Numbered from the stretch's first letter, positions 27,821 through 38,499 are shown. The stretch: DNA of 64,000 nt from Rhizosphaericola sp047606825 (GCA_047606825.1 JASGDY010000093.1:33577-97576); one strand, 5' to 3'. Numbers and translations: made by a program. Notes: generated from the letters alone by a model not told the origin.

Positions 27821-30800
27821 ATGCGCGTTACGTTTTTCTATATAATCCTGCTGTTTTTTTCATCCATCACAAGCAAAGGCCAACAGGTCGATGTCAAGCA
27901 TTTTGATTTTCGTGACGGTCTGTCCAACAATTCGGTGCTGACACTCTATCAGGACAAAAATGGTTATGTCTGGATTGGCACCTACAACGGTCTCAACAAA
28001 TATGACGGCAATGAATACACGGTTTACAAAAACCAGATAGGAAACGCGGTCAGCCTTCCCAGCAACAGCATCTACACCGTGTGCGAGGATGACCACAATT
28101 CGTTGTGGGTCGGCACGCGGCAAGGAATATGTACCTTCCAGCCATTGACCAACCAATATGCAAACCTCTATTTTACGCACCATTCCCGAAAACGAATAGC
28201 CATCAACGGCAATATCCACCAAATCAAAAAAGGGAAGAACGGCAACATGGTCGTAGCTACGGAGGATTGGGGACTTTTGGTTTTCAGAAATAAAGATGCC
28301 GACGGTACGCCAATTGCGCTAGAAGGCGGAAACGGCGACGCACACTACGATGCCAAAGCCGTAGTCACGGACACACTGACACAGGACTTATGGTTCTTGG
28401 TAGAAAACAAAGGGCTTTTTCGCTTAAAACAACATCAGAAGACTGCGCAGCTTGTCTGTGACAAGATAAAAACGGCAACGACGCTTGCCATTGGTAACAA
28501 CAAAATATGGATTGGCAACGTGGAGGGGCTTTTTGCTTATGACTTCATAGGCAATATACTGTCAGCCAATCTGTTACAGCAAAAGACATCCGTGACCGCT
28601 TTGAACATTGGACACCGACAATTGTGGATCGGGACAGACGGACAAGGACTTTTGCAAATGGATATGGAGGGGAAGCGCGTGCAGCCGTTTGCGCCGACCG
28701 ACAGACTAAAAAGCAATTCCATTTTTGCGCTGATGACCGACAAGGCAGGGCATCTGTGGGTAGGAACGTTACGGGGCGGTTGCAGCATCGTTTACCAGGA
28801 AAGCAGGTACTACGGCCTTCAAAAGATACCGGAAGACAGCCGGTCGCTTGCGGACAATTTCATCTTTAGTTTCCACGAGGACGGCAACGGCAATCTTTGG
28901 GTTGGAACCGACGGCGCGGGGTTGAAATATTGGGACCGCAGCAACAACCGTTTCAAATCTTACCGCAAGGAATCGGGCAGCATCAACGGCAATTTCATCA
29001 CGGGCATTGCAGACTGTGACGATACACATTTATGGATGTCCAACTGGTTTGTCGGTGTCAGCAGATTCGACACCCGGAATGCCACCTACCGTCCATATAC
29101 ACTGTACAACAAAGCCAAAAACCGCATCGAGAAAAACGCTTGGCTCCTATTCCGGGACAGACAACAGAACCTATGGGCGAGTACCAGCAACAACGGAACG
29201 CTTTATCGATATGATGCTACAACAGATTCGTTTTACGTGTTTGACGACCGACTGGAAAACATACAGACAATGCAGCAGGATGACGACGGCAACCTTTGGG
29301 CGGGCAGTTATACCCATCTCATCCTACTGGACACAAAAGAACATCGCCATATTTTTTATAAAACAAACTATCCGATAAGGACGATACTGGACGGCCACGC
29401 TGGCACACTTTGGATCGGCACAGAGGGCGGCGGCATCATGGTCATTGACAAAAAGACCAAGAAATACAAACGTTACACCACTATTGACGGGCTGCCCGAC
29501 AATGCGGTTCTACGGCTATTGCCCGACAACAAAGGCAATATCTGGCTCAGCACTTTTAGCGGACTGGCGCGGATGGATATACAAAACTGCCAAATCTACC
29601 GCGTCCCGGTCGGAGACAACGACAAAAAGAACCAGTTTAGCTACAACGCCGCACTGAAACTAAAAGACGGTTCCCTTGCGTTTGGTGGTATCAACGGCAT
29701 CAGTATTGTCCATCCGTCCGCCGTCACGACGACACCTCAATCGCATCCCAGCATCAGCCTGACAAGCATACGCGTCAACAACAACAGCAATATCGGCTCT
29801 TATATCCAAACGTCCCAAAATGTACCGCATCTGGAACTTCCCAATCCCAACAATACGGTTTCCATATCTTTTAGCTGTCCGGAATTCTTCAATCCTGAAC
29901 AAATACAATATAGCTACCACCTCCGCAACTGGGATGCTACATGGAGCCAACCGGCCGCTGCCAGAAACGTCAGCTATTCCAAACTCAGCCCCGGCACTTA
30001 CACGCTGGAAATAAAAAGTACCGACGCCTACAACCAATGGAGCACACCGACCAAGCTGATGACCATTACGGTTTTGCCGCCTTGGTATGTCAGTCGGTGG
30101 GCCTATCTATTGTATCTGGCTATGATAATCGGTAGCGTGGTGGCATACATCCACTATGTCAAAAACAAACAGCGGATGCAATACGAAGTCCAGTTGTACA
30201 AACTGGAATCCCAAAAGGAACATGCGCGCTACAATGAAAAAATAGCTTTTTTCACCCATATCTCACACGAACTGCGCACTCCACTGACCTTGATAATCAA
30301 TCCATTGAAAGCGATGCTGCGCAATGGTTCTTTGTCGGCGTCGGAACACCGTGAAGATATTTCGGTCGCTTACCGCAATGCACGGCGGATGCGCGGACTT
30401 GTAGACCAGTTGATGTATTTCCGTAAAGCCGACGAACAAGCCGACACGCTGAACCAGTCGATGTTCTCCATTAAGGATATGGTCGATGACGTATGCCATT
30501 GCTTTGAAAACCTAGGCAAGGAAAAACAAATCACTTTTGACTGGTCATTTCAGATGACATCTGGCAGCTTGGTCAAGGCAGACAAGGAAAAAGTCGAGAT
30601 TATCCTGTTTAACCTACTTTCCAATTCATTTAAATATACCGCTCCCAACGGATCTATCAACGTTCGTGTCATGGGCGACTCGCACGCTTGTACCATTACC
30701 GTCACGGACAACGGTGCAGGCATTCCACCGGATGTGGACGGGCAGATTTTTGAAAAATTCAAACAGACCAAACAATCCAAAGGGGGATTCGGGATTGGAC

Positions 30801-31876
30801 TGTACCTTGTCAAGCATTTTACCGAGATCCACAACGGCAACGTGAGCTATACTTCCATTCCCAATGAAGCAACCCGGTTTGAAGTGCATTTGCCTATTAT
30901 ACATCCATCGACAGAATACAATCCAACAACACTTCCTACAATCGACATAAGCGAAGAAACTACGTCGTTTCCAACGGAGTTGCTGCAAGATTTTCAGGAA
31001 GAAGTTTCCGACGACTCCAAGTTGTCGATCATAACAGAAAATGGCATAACTGTACCTGAATTGATTTCCTCCCAGAAAAAAATACTAATAGTGGAAGACG
31101 AGCCACAAATGCGTAACTACATATCACAAATATTTGAAAATGAATATATTGTAAGACAGGCATCCAGTGGCGAAGAGGCTATGAAAATCCTCCAAAATGA
31201 AATGCCCGATATCGTCGTCAGTGACATCCAAATGGATGGCATCGATGGTATCGCCTTGTGCAACCATATAAAAAGCGACGAAAAAATGGCCCATATTCCC
31301 GTTCTGTTGCTGACCTCCTCCACTTCAGAAGAATGTCAGATAGAAGGGATGAACGCAGGCGCGGACAACTATGTCACCAAACCTTTTGACGATGAAGTAC
31401 TCCGCACCAAAATCAAAGGCATATTGGACAACCGATCCAAACTGCGGCAATATTTCTTCAACAAAATCACGCTTAAAGACGACGTACTGGACGACTCGCG
31501 CATCCCGCAGGAGTATCAGGAATTTGTACAACAATGCATCCAGATTGTGGAAGCCAATCTGGAAGACGATGATTTCGATATCAAGAAATTTTGTCAGGAA
31601 ATCGGCATGAGCCACTCCGCACTCTACAAAAAGGTGAAAAATATCTCGGGACAGACCATCAACAAATTTGTTCGTTCCATCCGGTTGCGACGTGCCGCAG
31701 TATTGATGCTAAAAGAAAATTACAGTGTCAACCAAGCCGCTTTCCAAGTTGGAATCGGTGACATCAAGTATTTTCGGGAACAGTTCAAGCAGCTTTTTGA
31801 CATGAACCCTTCCGAATACATCAAAAAATACCGCCCCGGTTTCAGGGAACTTTCGCATAAAGTTGCGGTATCCTAA
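27821..31876 (+). CDS. Hybrid two-component system sensor/regulator (HTCS)
   Basis: A one-protein signalling system that senses a periplasmic ligand and controls the adjacent susCD genes. Of 1351 residues: signal peptide 1-20, two seven-bladed Reg_prop beta-propellers (about 25-660, repeated blades such as GNLWVGTDGAGL and GNIWLSTFSGLA), a Y_Y_Y domain (about 665-750), one membrane helix (about 757-778), a HisKA domain with His816 in FFTHISHELRTP, a HATPase domain with DNGAGIPPD and GGFGIGLYLVK, a receiver domain (about 1086-1200) with phospho-acceptor Asp1135 in VVSDIQMDG, and an AraC-type DNA-binding domain to the C-terminus. A strong terminator follows, so susC has its own promoter. Confidence 0.96.
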   Translation: MRVTFFYIILLFFSSITSKGQQVDVKHFDFRDGLSNNSVLTLYQDKNGYVWIGTYNGLNKYDGNEYTVYKNQIGNAVSLPSNSIYTVCEDDHNSLWVGTRQGICTFQPLTNQYANLYFTHHSRKRIAINGNIHQIKKGKNGNMVVATEDWGLLVFRNKDADGTPIALEGGNGDAHYDAKAVVTDTLTQDLWFLVENKGLFRLKQHQKTAQLVCDKIKTATTLAIGNNKIWIGNVEGLFAYDFIGNILSANLLQQKTSVTALNIGHRQLWIGTDGQGLLQMDMEGKRVQPFAPTDRLKSNSIFALMTDKAGHLWVGTLRGGCSIVYQESRYYGLQKIPEDSRSLADNFIFSFHEDGNGNLWVGTDGAGLKYWDRSNNRFKSYRKESGSINGNFITGIADCDDTHLWMSNWFVGVSRFDTRNATYRPYTLYNKAKNRIEKNAWLLFRDRQQNLWASTSNNGTLYRYDATTDSFYVFDDRLENIQTMQQDDDGNLWAGSYTHLILLDTKEHRHIFYKTNYPIRTILDGHAGTLWIGTEGGGIMVIDKKTKKYKRYTTIDGLPDNAVLRLLPDNKGNIWLSTFSGLARMDIQNCQIYRVPVGDNDKKNQFSYNAALKLKDGSLAFGGINGISIVHPSAVTTTPQSHPSISLTSIRVNNNSNIGSYIQTSQNVPHLELPNPNNTVSISFSCPEFFNPEQIQYSYHLRNWDATWSQPAAARNVSYSKLSPGTYTLEIKSTDAYNQWSTPTKLMTITVLPPWYVSRWAYLLYLAMIIGSVVAYIHYVKNKQRMQYEVQLYKLESQKEHARYNEKIAFFTHISHELRTPLTLIINPLKAMLRNGSLSASEHREDISVAYRNARRMRGLVDQLMYFRKADEQADTLNQSMFSIKDMVDDVCHCFENLGKEKQITFDWSFQMTSGSLVKADKEKVEIILFNLLSNSFKYTAPNGSINVRVMGDSHACTITVTDNGAGIPPDVDGQIFEKFKQTKQSKGGFGIGLYLVKHFTEIHNGNVSYTSIPNEATRFEVHLPIIHPSTEYNPTTLPTIDISEETTSFPTELLQDFQEEVSDDSKLSIITENGITVPELISSQKKILIVEDEPQMRNYISQIFENEYIVRQASSGEEAMKILQNEMPDIVVSDIQMDGIDGIALCNHIKSDEKMAHIPVLLLTSSTSEECQIEGMNAGADNYVTKPFDDEVLRTKIKGILDNRSKLRQYFFNKITLKDDVLDDSRIPQEYQEFVQQCIQIVEANLEDDDFDIKKFCQEIGMSHSALYKKVKNISGQTINKFVRSIRLRRAAVLMLKENYSVNQAAFQVGIGDIKYFREQFKQLFDMNPSEYIKKYRPGFRELSHKVAVS

Positions 31877-31922
31877 GCACAACGGTATTAGGGTCGTTAA
31901 GAAAGGATTTGCCCAACATAAA

Positions 31923-31953
31923 AAATAGCCATAGGTTATGCCTATGGCTATTT
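31923..31953 (+). terminator. Terminator of the HTCS gene
   Basis: A perfect 13-bp stem AAATAGCCATAGG (31923-31935) / CCTATGGCTATTT (31941-31953) with a 5-base loop, 46 bases after the HTCS stop. Confidence 0.75.
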
Positions 31954-31994
31954 ACATTAAAGGGGGAAAACAAACAAACAATCGTAAAATATGA

Positions 31995-32027
31995 ATTTAC
32001 CCCCTCTTTTAAACGATTTACCCCTCA
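31995..32027 (+). promoter_or_regulatory. Direct repeat, candidate HTCS binding site upstream of susC
   Basis: ATTTACCCC occurs at 31995-32003 and again at 32016-32024, 21 bases apart (two helical turns), each followed by (C)TC. A related inverted element, AAAGGGGGAAAA, lies at about 31959-31970. HTCS proteins bind direct repeats upstream of their target promoters. A poor -7-like TTATTTTG follows at about 32047. Confidence 0.5.
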
Positions 32028-32111
32028 TATTCCAATGAAAGGGAATGTTTATTTTGTCCTTGAAGATTGACGGAGGAGGTCAATTGCTTATCCATATCTT
32101 TCAATAAAAAA

Positions 32112-35100
32112 ATGCTTGAGTATGAATTTCCATCTCTTAATGGGCAAAAAACGGAGGACAGCCTACCTCATCCAACACCACGATTTTGGCTTCCATTACT
32201 ATTTATGTTGGGCTGTTGCCGCCTACAGGCCCAGACCCAAACGGTTTCGGGTATCGTCAGCAGCGACGGACACCCCGTCGCAGACGTATCAGTCCATCTA
32301 AAAGGACAAGCCACCGCGACAGTAACGGACAGCAGCGGTCGTTTTTCCATCGCGGCGGCACTGGGCGATTCCTTACAGTTTGACAATATTGCCTACAACC
32401 CCCTAACGATGGCCGTCGATAGCGACAATCTGACAGTTACTTTATTTCCAAAAATAGTCAACGCTGGCGACGAAGTCGTCGTCGTAGGTTACGGCTCTCA
32501 GAAGAAAGCAACCCTGACTGGATCCATCTCCGTACTGAAAGGAGCCGACCTCGTCAAAAGTCCCCAAGTCAACGTGTCCAACTCTCTAGCTGGCCGGGTG
32601 TCCGGTGTCATCCTAAACAACAGGAGTGGCGAGCCCGGCTATGACGGCTCCAGCATATATGTCAGAGGCCTAGCGACGACCGGCAACAATGACGTGCTCA
32701 TCGTCGTGGACGGCGTACCCGGACAGATCGGTGGCCTGGAAAGACTGAATCCCAATGACATCGAAAGTATGAGCATACTGAAAGATGCATCCGCGGCAAT
32801 CTACGGTAGCCGGGCAGCCAACGGGGTCATACTCATAACGACCAAAAGAGGAACCAAGGGGAAACCACGGATAAACGTCTCCGTCAACCAAGGCTACGCA
32901 TCTCCGACACGACTTCCCAAAATGGCAGACGCCGCCACTTATGCACAAATAACCAATGAAATCGCCTATTACAACAACCAAAGTGGTGGCATGAACCAAA
33001 TGTACACGGACGACCAAATCGAACTATTCCGAAACGGCAGCGACCCTCTCAACTATCCTAACACCGATTGGGCAAAGGAAACGCTAAAAGGTTCCACACC
33101 ACAGACCCAAGCAGACATATCCGTCTCTGGCGGTTCCGAAAATGTAAAATATTTTATGTCCATAGGATACCTGAACCAGAATGGACTATACAAAGACGGT
33201 GTTACCAATTACAAGCAATACAGCTTCCGATCCAATATAGATGCCAATGTCACCGACAGATTAAAAGTCAGTCTATATCTCTCGGGACGGGAAGAAGACC
33301 GTATCTACCCCGTAGCGGGAGCCGCTGACATTTTCCGGTCAATATATAGAGCCTACCCTACAGTAAACGCGATTTTTCCCAATGGTCTTCCCTCTTATGG
33401 AATAGAAGGTTCCAACCCTGTCATGATGGTAACAGATATAGGAGGTACAACGAAGAATCCTGTACAAGTATTCAATGGCATACTCAAAGGTTCCTACCTT
33501 ATACCAGGCGTGGAAGGTCTCTCCTTGGACGGCTTTGTTGCCATTGACAAATCCTGGAACTTTTCCAAATCTTTTTCAAAGCCCTACAAATTGTACACCT
33601 ACGACGCATCGGACGACGAATACAACTCCGTCGTTGTCGGTGGCTCCAACGAACTGGGGACGCTGACCGAAAGCCAGTACAGCCAGACACAGATTACCGC
33701 CAATGCCAAACTCAACTACCGCCGCAGCTTTGGCAAACATTCCATTGATGCCTTTGTCGGTATTGAACAAAGCGAAATCAAAAGTGAGACCTTTGGTGCA
33801 TACCGAAAAAACTTTCCCACGGTCGAGACGCCCGAATTGTCGCAAGGTGGCACGGCTGCATCCGACCAGACAAACTATGGCAGTAGTTATCATTTCACAC
33901 GCCGCAGCTATATCGGAAGGGCTAGTTACAATTATGCGGAAAAATACCTGCTTGATGCCCAGATGCGTATTGATGGCTCTTCTACCTTTCCCGAAGACAA
34001 CAGATTTGGCTATTTCCCGTCCGTGTCCGGTGGTTGGGTCATTTCCAAAGAAGATTTCTTTCAGGTGCCTGCCATCAACAACCTGAAACTGAGAGCATCT
34101 TACGGATTGTTGGGCAATGACAACGTCGATCTTTTCCAATACCTCAACACGTACTCCCTCACAAGCCAGTTGGTGTTAAACGGGGAAATCGTTCCCGGGA
34201 TAGACCTTACCAAACTAGCCAACCCTCAGATACACTGGGAAACGGCCAAGAAACTTGACATTGGTTTTGAAACGAGGCTATTGAACGATTTCAATCTGGA
34301 ATTTATCTATTTCCAACAAAAACGTGCCAATATACTTGCAACCAGAAACGCATCCATACCAAGTGTTTCTGGAATTGTCAATCCTTATGGAGGCAGCCTT
34401 GTCCCAGACGAAAACATCGGAAAGGTCAACAGCAATGGTATAGAAGCCACGCTTGGCTACAACCATGCATACAAAGATTTCAAATGGGGTGCATCTGGCA
34501 ATTTTACCTACACTAAAAATAAAGTCGTCTTCATTGATGAAGCATCAGGAACACTTTCCTACCAAAGCCAAACCGGACATCCGCTAAATACGTATTTGTT
34601 ATACAACAACATTGGCATATTCAGGTCGGACGACGATTTGGACAAATATCCTCACTTAAGTGTTGCCCAGCTTGGAGACCTGATATACCAGGACTACAAC
34701 AATGACGGGCAGATAACAGCGGACGATGAAGTGCGGAGCAAATATGGCAATATCCCACAAATCACATACGGCCTTACGCTGAACGCTTCTTTCAAAAATA
34801 CGGTCGATCTAGCCGTCGTATTGGCGGGACAGGCGCAGGTAAGCCAGTATGTATTGCCCGAAAGCGGTACGGTGGGTAATTTTTACAGCAGTTGGGCCGA
34901 CAACAGGTGGAGTCCGACCAATACAACTGGCACATATCCTCGTGTAGACACACGGGCATCTTCCTCCGTCAACGGTGGGCTGTATCCTAGTACCTTCTGG
35001 CTCAATGACGCATCTTTCCTGCGTTTGAAAAGTGTGGAACTCGGCTATACATTGCCTAACAAGTGGATAGAAAAGCTGAAACTACAGCGCGTAAGGGTAT

Positions 35101-35228
35101 ATGCCAATGCTTTTAACCTGTTTACCATCACCAAGGTGAAAGACTATGACCCAGAAGGTAGCAGCACGAGTGGGCAGTTCTATCCACAACAACGCATTGT
35201 CAACATGGGAGCGACCATTAGTTTTTAA
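32112..35228 (+). CDS. SusC-like TonB-dependent outer membrane transporter
   Basis: The second SusC homologue of the window, the outer-membrane channel of the HTCS-linked locus. From the ATG at 32112 the product has 1038 residues: an unusually long N-terminal region before the hydrophobic signal core (WLPLLFMLGCCRLQAQ), a carboxypeptidase-like domain (VSGIVSSDGHPVADVSVHLKG), the signature DEVVVVGYGSQKKATLTG, a plug (GSRAANGVILITTKRG), and a barrel ending MGATISF. An in-frame ATG at 32067 would lengthen the N-terminus further, so 32112 is preferred; the true start is not certain. The SusD-like gene follows after 17 bases. The transported substrate is unknown. Confidence 0.94.
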   Translation: MLEYEFPSLNGQKTEDSLPHPTPRFWLPLLFMLGCCRLQAQTQTVSGIVSSDGHPVADVSVHLKGQATATVTDSSGRFSIAAALGDSLQFDNIAYNPLTMAVDSDNLTVTLFPKIVNAGDEVVVVGYGSQKKATLTGSISVLKGADLVKSPQVNVSNSLAGRVSGVILNNRSGEPGYDGSSIYVRGLATTGNNDVLIVVDGVPGQIGGLERLNPNDIESMSILKDASAAIYGSRAANGVILITTKRGTKGKPRINVSVNQGYASPTRLPKMADAATYAQITNEIAYYNNQSGGMNQMYTDDQIELFRNGSDPLNYPNTDWAKETLKGSTPQTQADISVSGGSENVKYFMSIGYLNQNGLYKDGVTNYKQYSFRSNIDANVTDRLKVSLYLSGREEDRIYPVAGAADIFRSIYRAYPTVNAIFPNGLPSYGIEGSNPVMMVTDIGGTTKNPVQVFNGILKGSYLIPGVEGLSLDGFVAIDKSWNFSKSFSKPYKLYTYDASDDEYNSVVVGGSNELGTLTESQYSQTQITANAKLNYRRSFGKHSIDAFVGIEQSEIKSETFGAYRKNFPTVETPELSQGGTAASDQTNYGSSYHFTRRSYIGRASYNYAEKYLLDAQMRIDGSSTFPEDNRFGYFPSVSGGWVISKEDFFQVPAINNLKLRASYGLLGNDNVDLFQYLNTYSLTSQLVLNGEIVPGIDLTKLANPQIHWETAKKLDIGFETRLLNDFNLEFIYFQQKRANILATRNASIPSVSGIVNPYGGSLVPDENIGKVNSNGIEATLGYNHAYKDFKWGASGNFTYTKNKVVFIDEASGTLSYQSQTGHPLNTYLLYNNIGIFRSDDDLDKYPHLSVAQLGDLIYQDYNNDGQITADDEVRSKYGNIPQITYGLTLNASFKNTVDLAVVLAGQAQVSQYVLPESGTVGNFYSSWADNRWSPTNTTGTYPRVDTRASSSVNGGLYPSTFWLNDASFLRLKSVELGYTLPNKWIEKLKLQRVRVYANAFNLFTITKVKDYDPEGSSTSGQFYPQQRIVNMGATISF

Positions 35229-35245
35229 CCTTAAAAGCCAAAGAA

Positions 35246-36925
35246 ATGAAAAAGAAAAATATAGTATATCTGTTACTTACCGCTTCCTTATTGGTCATGT
35301 CCTGCAAGAAAAGTTTTCTTGACGTAAATAGTACCAATACCATTTCCGAAGATGCCATATTAGCCGATTCATCCTTGTTTGAGGATTATGTAGTAGCACG
35401 CTACCTCGGCGTTGTACTGCAAAGCAAGGAAGGAGAAGGCACGAATCCAGGGTTTGGCCGTGGCTTTGAATACGCGCTTTGGAGTTCGGTCACGGACGAG
35501 TCCATCTATACCAACGACGACGGCACCTGGCTGCTACAACAAGGTCTGCTGGCACCGGAAAACCTCGGTATTGCCGGAACTATCTGGGGACGCAGCTACC
35601 GCAGCATACGCGAATGCAACTATGCGCTCAACAATATCGACCAAGTGACCATGAGTGACGAACACAAAGGCTATTTAAAAGCGGAACTACGTGTTATCCG
35701 AGCCTACCGTTACCATGACCTTATCCGAAACTATGGCGGGATTGTCCTGATGGGTGACAAGGTGTACAATCTGGACGACGACTTGCAGGACGCATCTTTG
35801 TTTACGCGCAGTACTTTACAGGAAAGCATGGATTATGTACTGGCGCAACTGGATACCGCAGCAGCAGGTCTCCCGACGGACAACGGCGATACATGGGCGA
35901 CAGGCCGGGCGACAAAAGGAGCTGCACTGGCACTTAAATCCAGACTTGCATTGTATGCGGCAAGCCCATTGTACAGTGTAGGCACATGGGCAGATGCCGT
36001 TACGGCGGCCCAGGCTGTCATCGATCTGAACAAATACAGTCTGTATAGCAGCTATTCTGATCTTTTCCTGAATGCCGACAACAGCGAATCCATTTTTGCT
36101 AGGTATTACACGACCAATGCCAACCATGTGTGCTTAGAGATAGCCAACGGACCCAATGGCTATGGCGGCTGGGGCGGCAACACGCCTTTGCAAAACATCG
36201 TGGACGATTATGAAATGGACAATGGGCTTCCCATTACGAACACATCTTCCGGATATGATGCCAGCAATCCATACGTAGGCAGAGACCCCCGTTTTTATGC
36301 CACCATATTGTACAACGGTGCAGCTTACCGGGATGATACTGTCTGGACTTATACCCCAGGCGGCAAGGACAGCAAAGATGGTAATGACAACTGGAATACC
36401 TCCTTGACAGGCTACTACCTGAAAAAATTCATGAACGACAGCTATCCGCTCGTCAATCCCTGGGGCAATGCAGGTTTTCAACCTTGGTATTATCTCCGTT
36501 ATGCAGAAGTGCTGTTGAACTTTGCAGAGGCCGCCAACCAAGCTTATGGACCAGATGTAGTCCCTTCCGGTTCCACGCTTTCTGCGCGTACTGCCATCAA
36601 TCTGGTTCGGGAAAGAGCTGGCATGCCAGACTTGGCGTCCGGGATGACCCAGTCAGCCATGAACGATGCCGTGGTGTATGAGCGAAGGGTCGAGCTGGCA
36701 TTTGAAGAACATCGTTACTATGACGTCAGAAGATGGAAGATTGCCGATGTTACGGAAAATGTTCCGGCGTATGGTATGACCATTACACTGAGCAACGGCA
36801 CATATACCTACACACAGAAAACGGCACTCACACGCGCTTTTGCAACGAAGCAGTACTGGTTGCCCATACCACGTACCGAAATATTGGCAAGCGACAACCA
36901 GTTGGAACAAAACACAGGATATTAA
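35246..36925 (+). CDS. SusD/RagB-family lipoprotein
   Basis: The lid and binding partner of the SusC-like channel encoded 17 bases upstream. The 559-residue protein has a lipoprotein signal (LLTASLLVMSCKK, Cys20), the N-terminal SusD helical region with AELRVIRAYRYHDLIRNYGGIVL (described here by its ends; about residues 149-170), and the C-terminal RagB/SusD block YERRVELAFEEHRYYDVRRW, ending LEQNTGY. A perfect hairpin follows. With the HTCS it forms a Sus-type uptake locus, but no glycoside hydrolase, polysaccharide lyase or sulfatase is next to it. Confidence 0.94.
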   Translation: MKKKNIVYLLLTASLLVMSCKKSFLDVNSTNTISEDAILADSSLFEDYVVARYLGVVLQSKEGEGTNPGFGRGFEYALWSSVTDESIYTNDDGTWLLQQGLLAPENLGIAGTIWGRSYRSIRECNYALNNIDQVTMSDEHKGYLKAELRVIRAYRYHDLIRNYGGIVLMGDKVYNLDDDLQDASLFTRSTLQESMDYVLAQLDTAAAGLPTDNGDTWATGRATKGAALALKSRLALYAASPLYSVGTWADAVTAAQAVIDLNKYSLYSSYSDLFLNADNSESIFARYYTTNANHVCLEIANGPNGYGGWGGNTPLQNIVDDYEMDNGLPITNTSSGYDASNPYVGRDPRFYATILYNGAAYRDDTVWTYTPGGKDSKDGNDNWNTSLTGYYLKKFMNDSYPLVNPWGNAGFQPWYYLRYAEVLLNFAEAANQAYGPDVVPSGSTLSARTAINLVRERAGMPDLASGMTQSAMNDAVVYERRVELAFEEHRYYDVRRWKIADVTENVPAYGMTITLSNGTYTYTQKTALTRAFATKQYWLPIPRTEILASDNQLEQNTGY

Positions 36926-36975
36926 GCCTAACGTGTAGAAGAAACAACGCTTAATGCGCAACACCCAATACTTAA

Positions 36976-37011
36976 ATCGCCGCTGTTGGTGTTTTCACCA
37001 ACAGCGGCGAT
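36976..37011. terminator. Perfect 16-bp hairpin after susCD
   Basis: ATCGCCGCTGTTGGTG (36976-36991), loop TTTT, then its exact complement (36996-37011). There is no T tract on either side, so it may act as a 3' stabiliser or a factor-dependent stop. The rest of the gap to 37356 has a weaker hairpin at 37062-37095 (11 of 12 bp) and no gene. Confidence 0.6.
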
Positions 37012-37356
37012 ATTACCCAATCCACCTTGGCTACAACCCTCCTCGATTGACGTCGATGCGATGTAATAATGGGGAAATGCAACCTCCCCACTATTATCCC
37101 TTTTCCGACCCAACATAAGACCGACATTTGTTGCGGACATTTGCAATTATGCGAACCAAATGGTGAAATGCAATTTTATATGTTCCGTTCTTTCCCCATC
37201 CGTTACAACGGAATAAATAGCAGCTCAATCCGACACATGGGCCAACCCTTGATTCGCATTAATTATTGAGCCATGGACAACCAGGGCTTGCCGGTTAACT
37301 GCCAAGAATGCGCGGACATACCATTTAGGGCAGACGGCAGCTTTAATTTTTTTAAA

Positions 37357-38250
37357 TTACCTCAATTCCACTTTTACCATTACCGGAAAATGGTCGGACG
37401 CATAACGCATGGTATTGGTTGGCTTTCCGTTGTCCTTAGTTTCAGTGTCGACGTAACCGTTGGTCAATATGGCGTAGCGTTCCACGTCGAACTGTCCACT
37501 TAGGAAAATATGGTCGATGCGTTGGTCTCCTCCAAAATGGCTACCATAGTCATTGAAACTTGCCGAGTTGGCCAAACGGATTTTGGCGCGGTTATAGGCG
37601 TCGTGCAGGATATCGGATTTTTCCAAAACCTCGTAGCTTGGGCTCATCTGGTCCACGTTAAAGTCTCCGGTCAGTACCACAGGGATTTTTACGCCCGCTT
37701 CCTTGATTTTAGCAAGGACAAGTTTGGCACTTTCGCTCCTTGCGACCTTGCCGACATGGTCCATGTGGAGGTTATAGAAATAGAAAGTCTTTCCGGTTTT
37801 CCTTTCCTTGAACAGTCCCCAGCTACAAATTCTGGGCAATACGGCATCCCAACCTTTATTGGGACGGTCTGTAACTTCAGACAGCCAAAAATTTCCGCTT
37901 TTGACCAGTTCAAATTTGTCTTTTTTGTAGAAGATGGCAGAATATTCCCCTGCCGTTTTCCCGTCGTCACGACCGACACCGATATAAGCGTAACCCGGCA
38001 ATACACGCTGCAAATCATTTAACTGCCAATTTTTCCCTTCCTGCGTACCCCAGATATCCCAGTCGTAAAACTGGACGGTCTGGCCGATAATGGGATATCT
38101 TTTCCCCCAGCCGTTGCCCTGCGACGAATCGCCGTGGTTGGCATTCCTTAGATTATACGTTGCAATTGTGAAGGATTGTGCATGGGAGTTTTGGCCCATT
38201 GCCAATACAAGTACCACCAACGACATGGAAGCAAACTTTATCATTTTCAT
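37357..38250 (-). CDS. Exported endonuclease/exonuclease/phosphatase family protein
   Basis: The EEP superfamily cleaves phosphodiester or phosphomonoester bonds in nucleic acids, phospholipids or inositol phosphates. The 297-residue product has a signal peptide (ending QNSHAQS) and the family blocks IATYNLRNAN, GTQEG (metal-binding Glu), NLHMDHVG, LTGDFNVD, and RIDHIFLS/SDHFPVMV with the catalytic His. It is thus a periplasmic or secreted enzyme. It converges on the SusD-like gene and is the only hydrolase near that uptake locus, which hints at a phosphate-ester substrate, but co-regulation is not shown. Confidence 0.9.
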   Translation of the reverse strand: MKMIKFASMSLVVLVLAMGQNSHAQSFTIATYNLRNANHGDSSQGNGWGKRYPIIGQTVQFYDWDIWGTQEGKNWQLNDLQRVLPGYAYIGVGRDDGKTAGEYSAIFYKKDKFELVKSGNFWLSEVTDRPNKGWDAVLPRICSWGLFKERKTGKTFYFYNLHMDHVGKVARSESAKLVLAKIKEAGVKIPVVLTGDFNVDQMSPSYEVLEKSDILHDAYNRAKIRLANSASFNDYGSHFGGDQRIDHIFLSGQFDVERYAILTNGYVDTETKDNGKPTNTMRYASDHFPVMVKVELR

Positions 38251-38499
38251 GCGCTATTTTTGTCTTTTACTGTAAATCGACGTCAAAGTTATGAGAACCT
38301 CTAGCACAAAACAGAACCTTCACATTACATTTAATATTAAAATAAAAGTAAAAACGCGAAAGTAAAAGGGTTGAGGCACGAGGTTGATTGCATGTTGCAA
38401 GTTATCAGTAGACAATACCAAAGGAAAAAGGCAATAGCCAACAATCCAAAAAACTTTCCACTTCCAATGTTCAATTTATAACTAAACAACACTTTCAAC

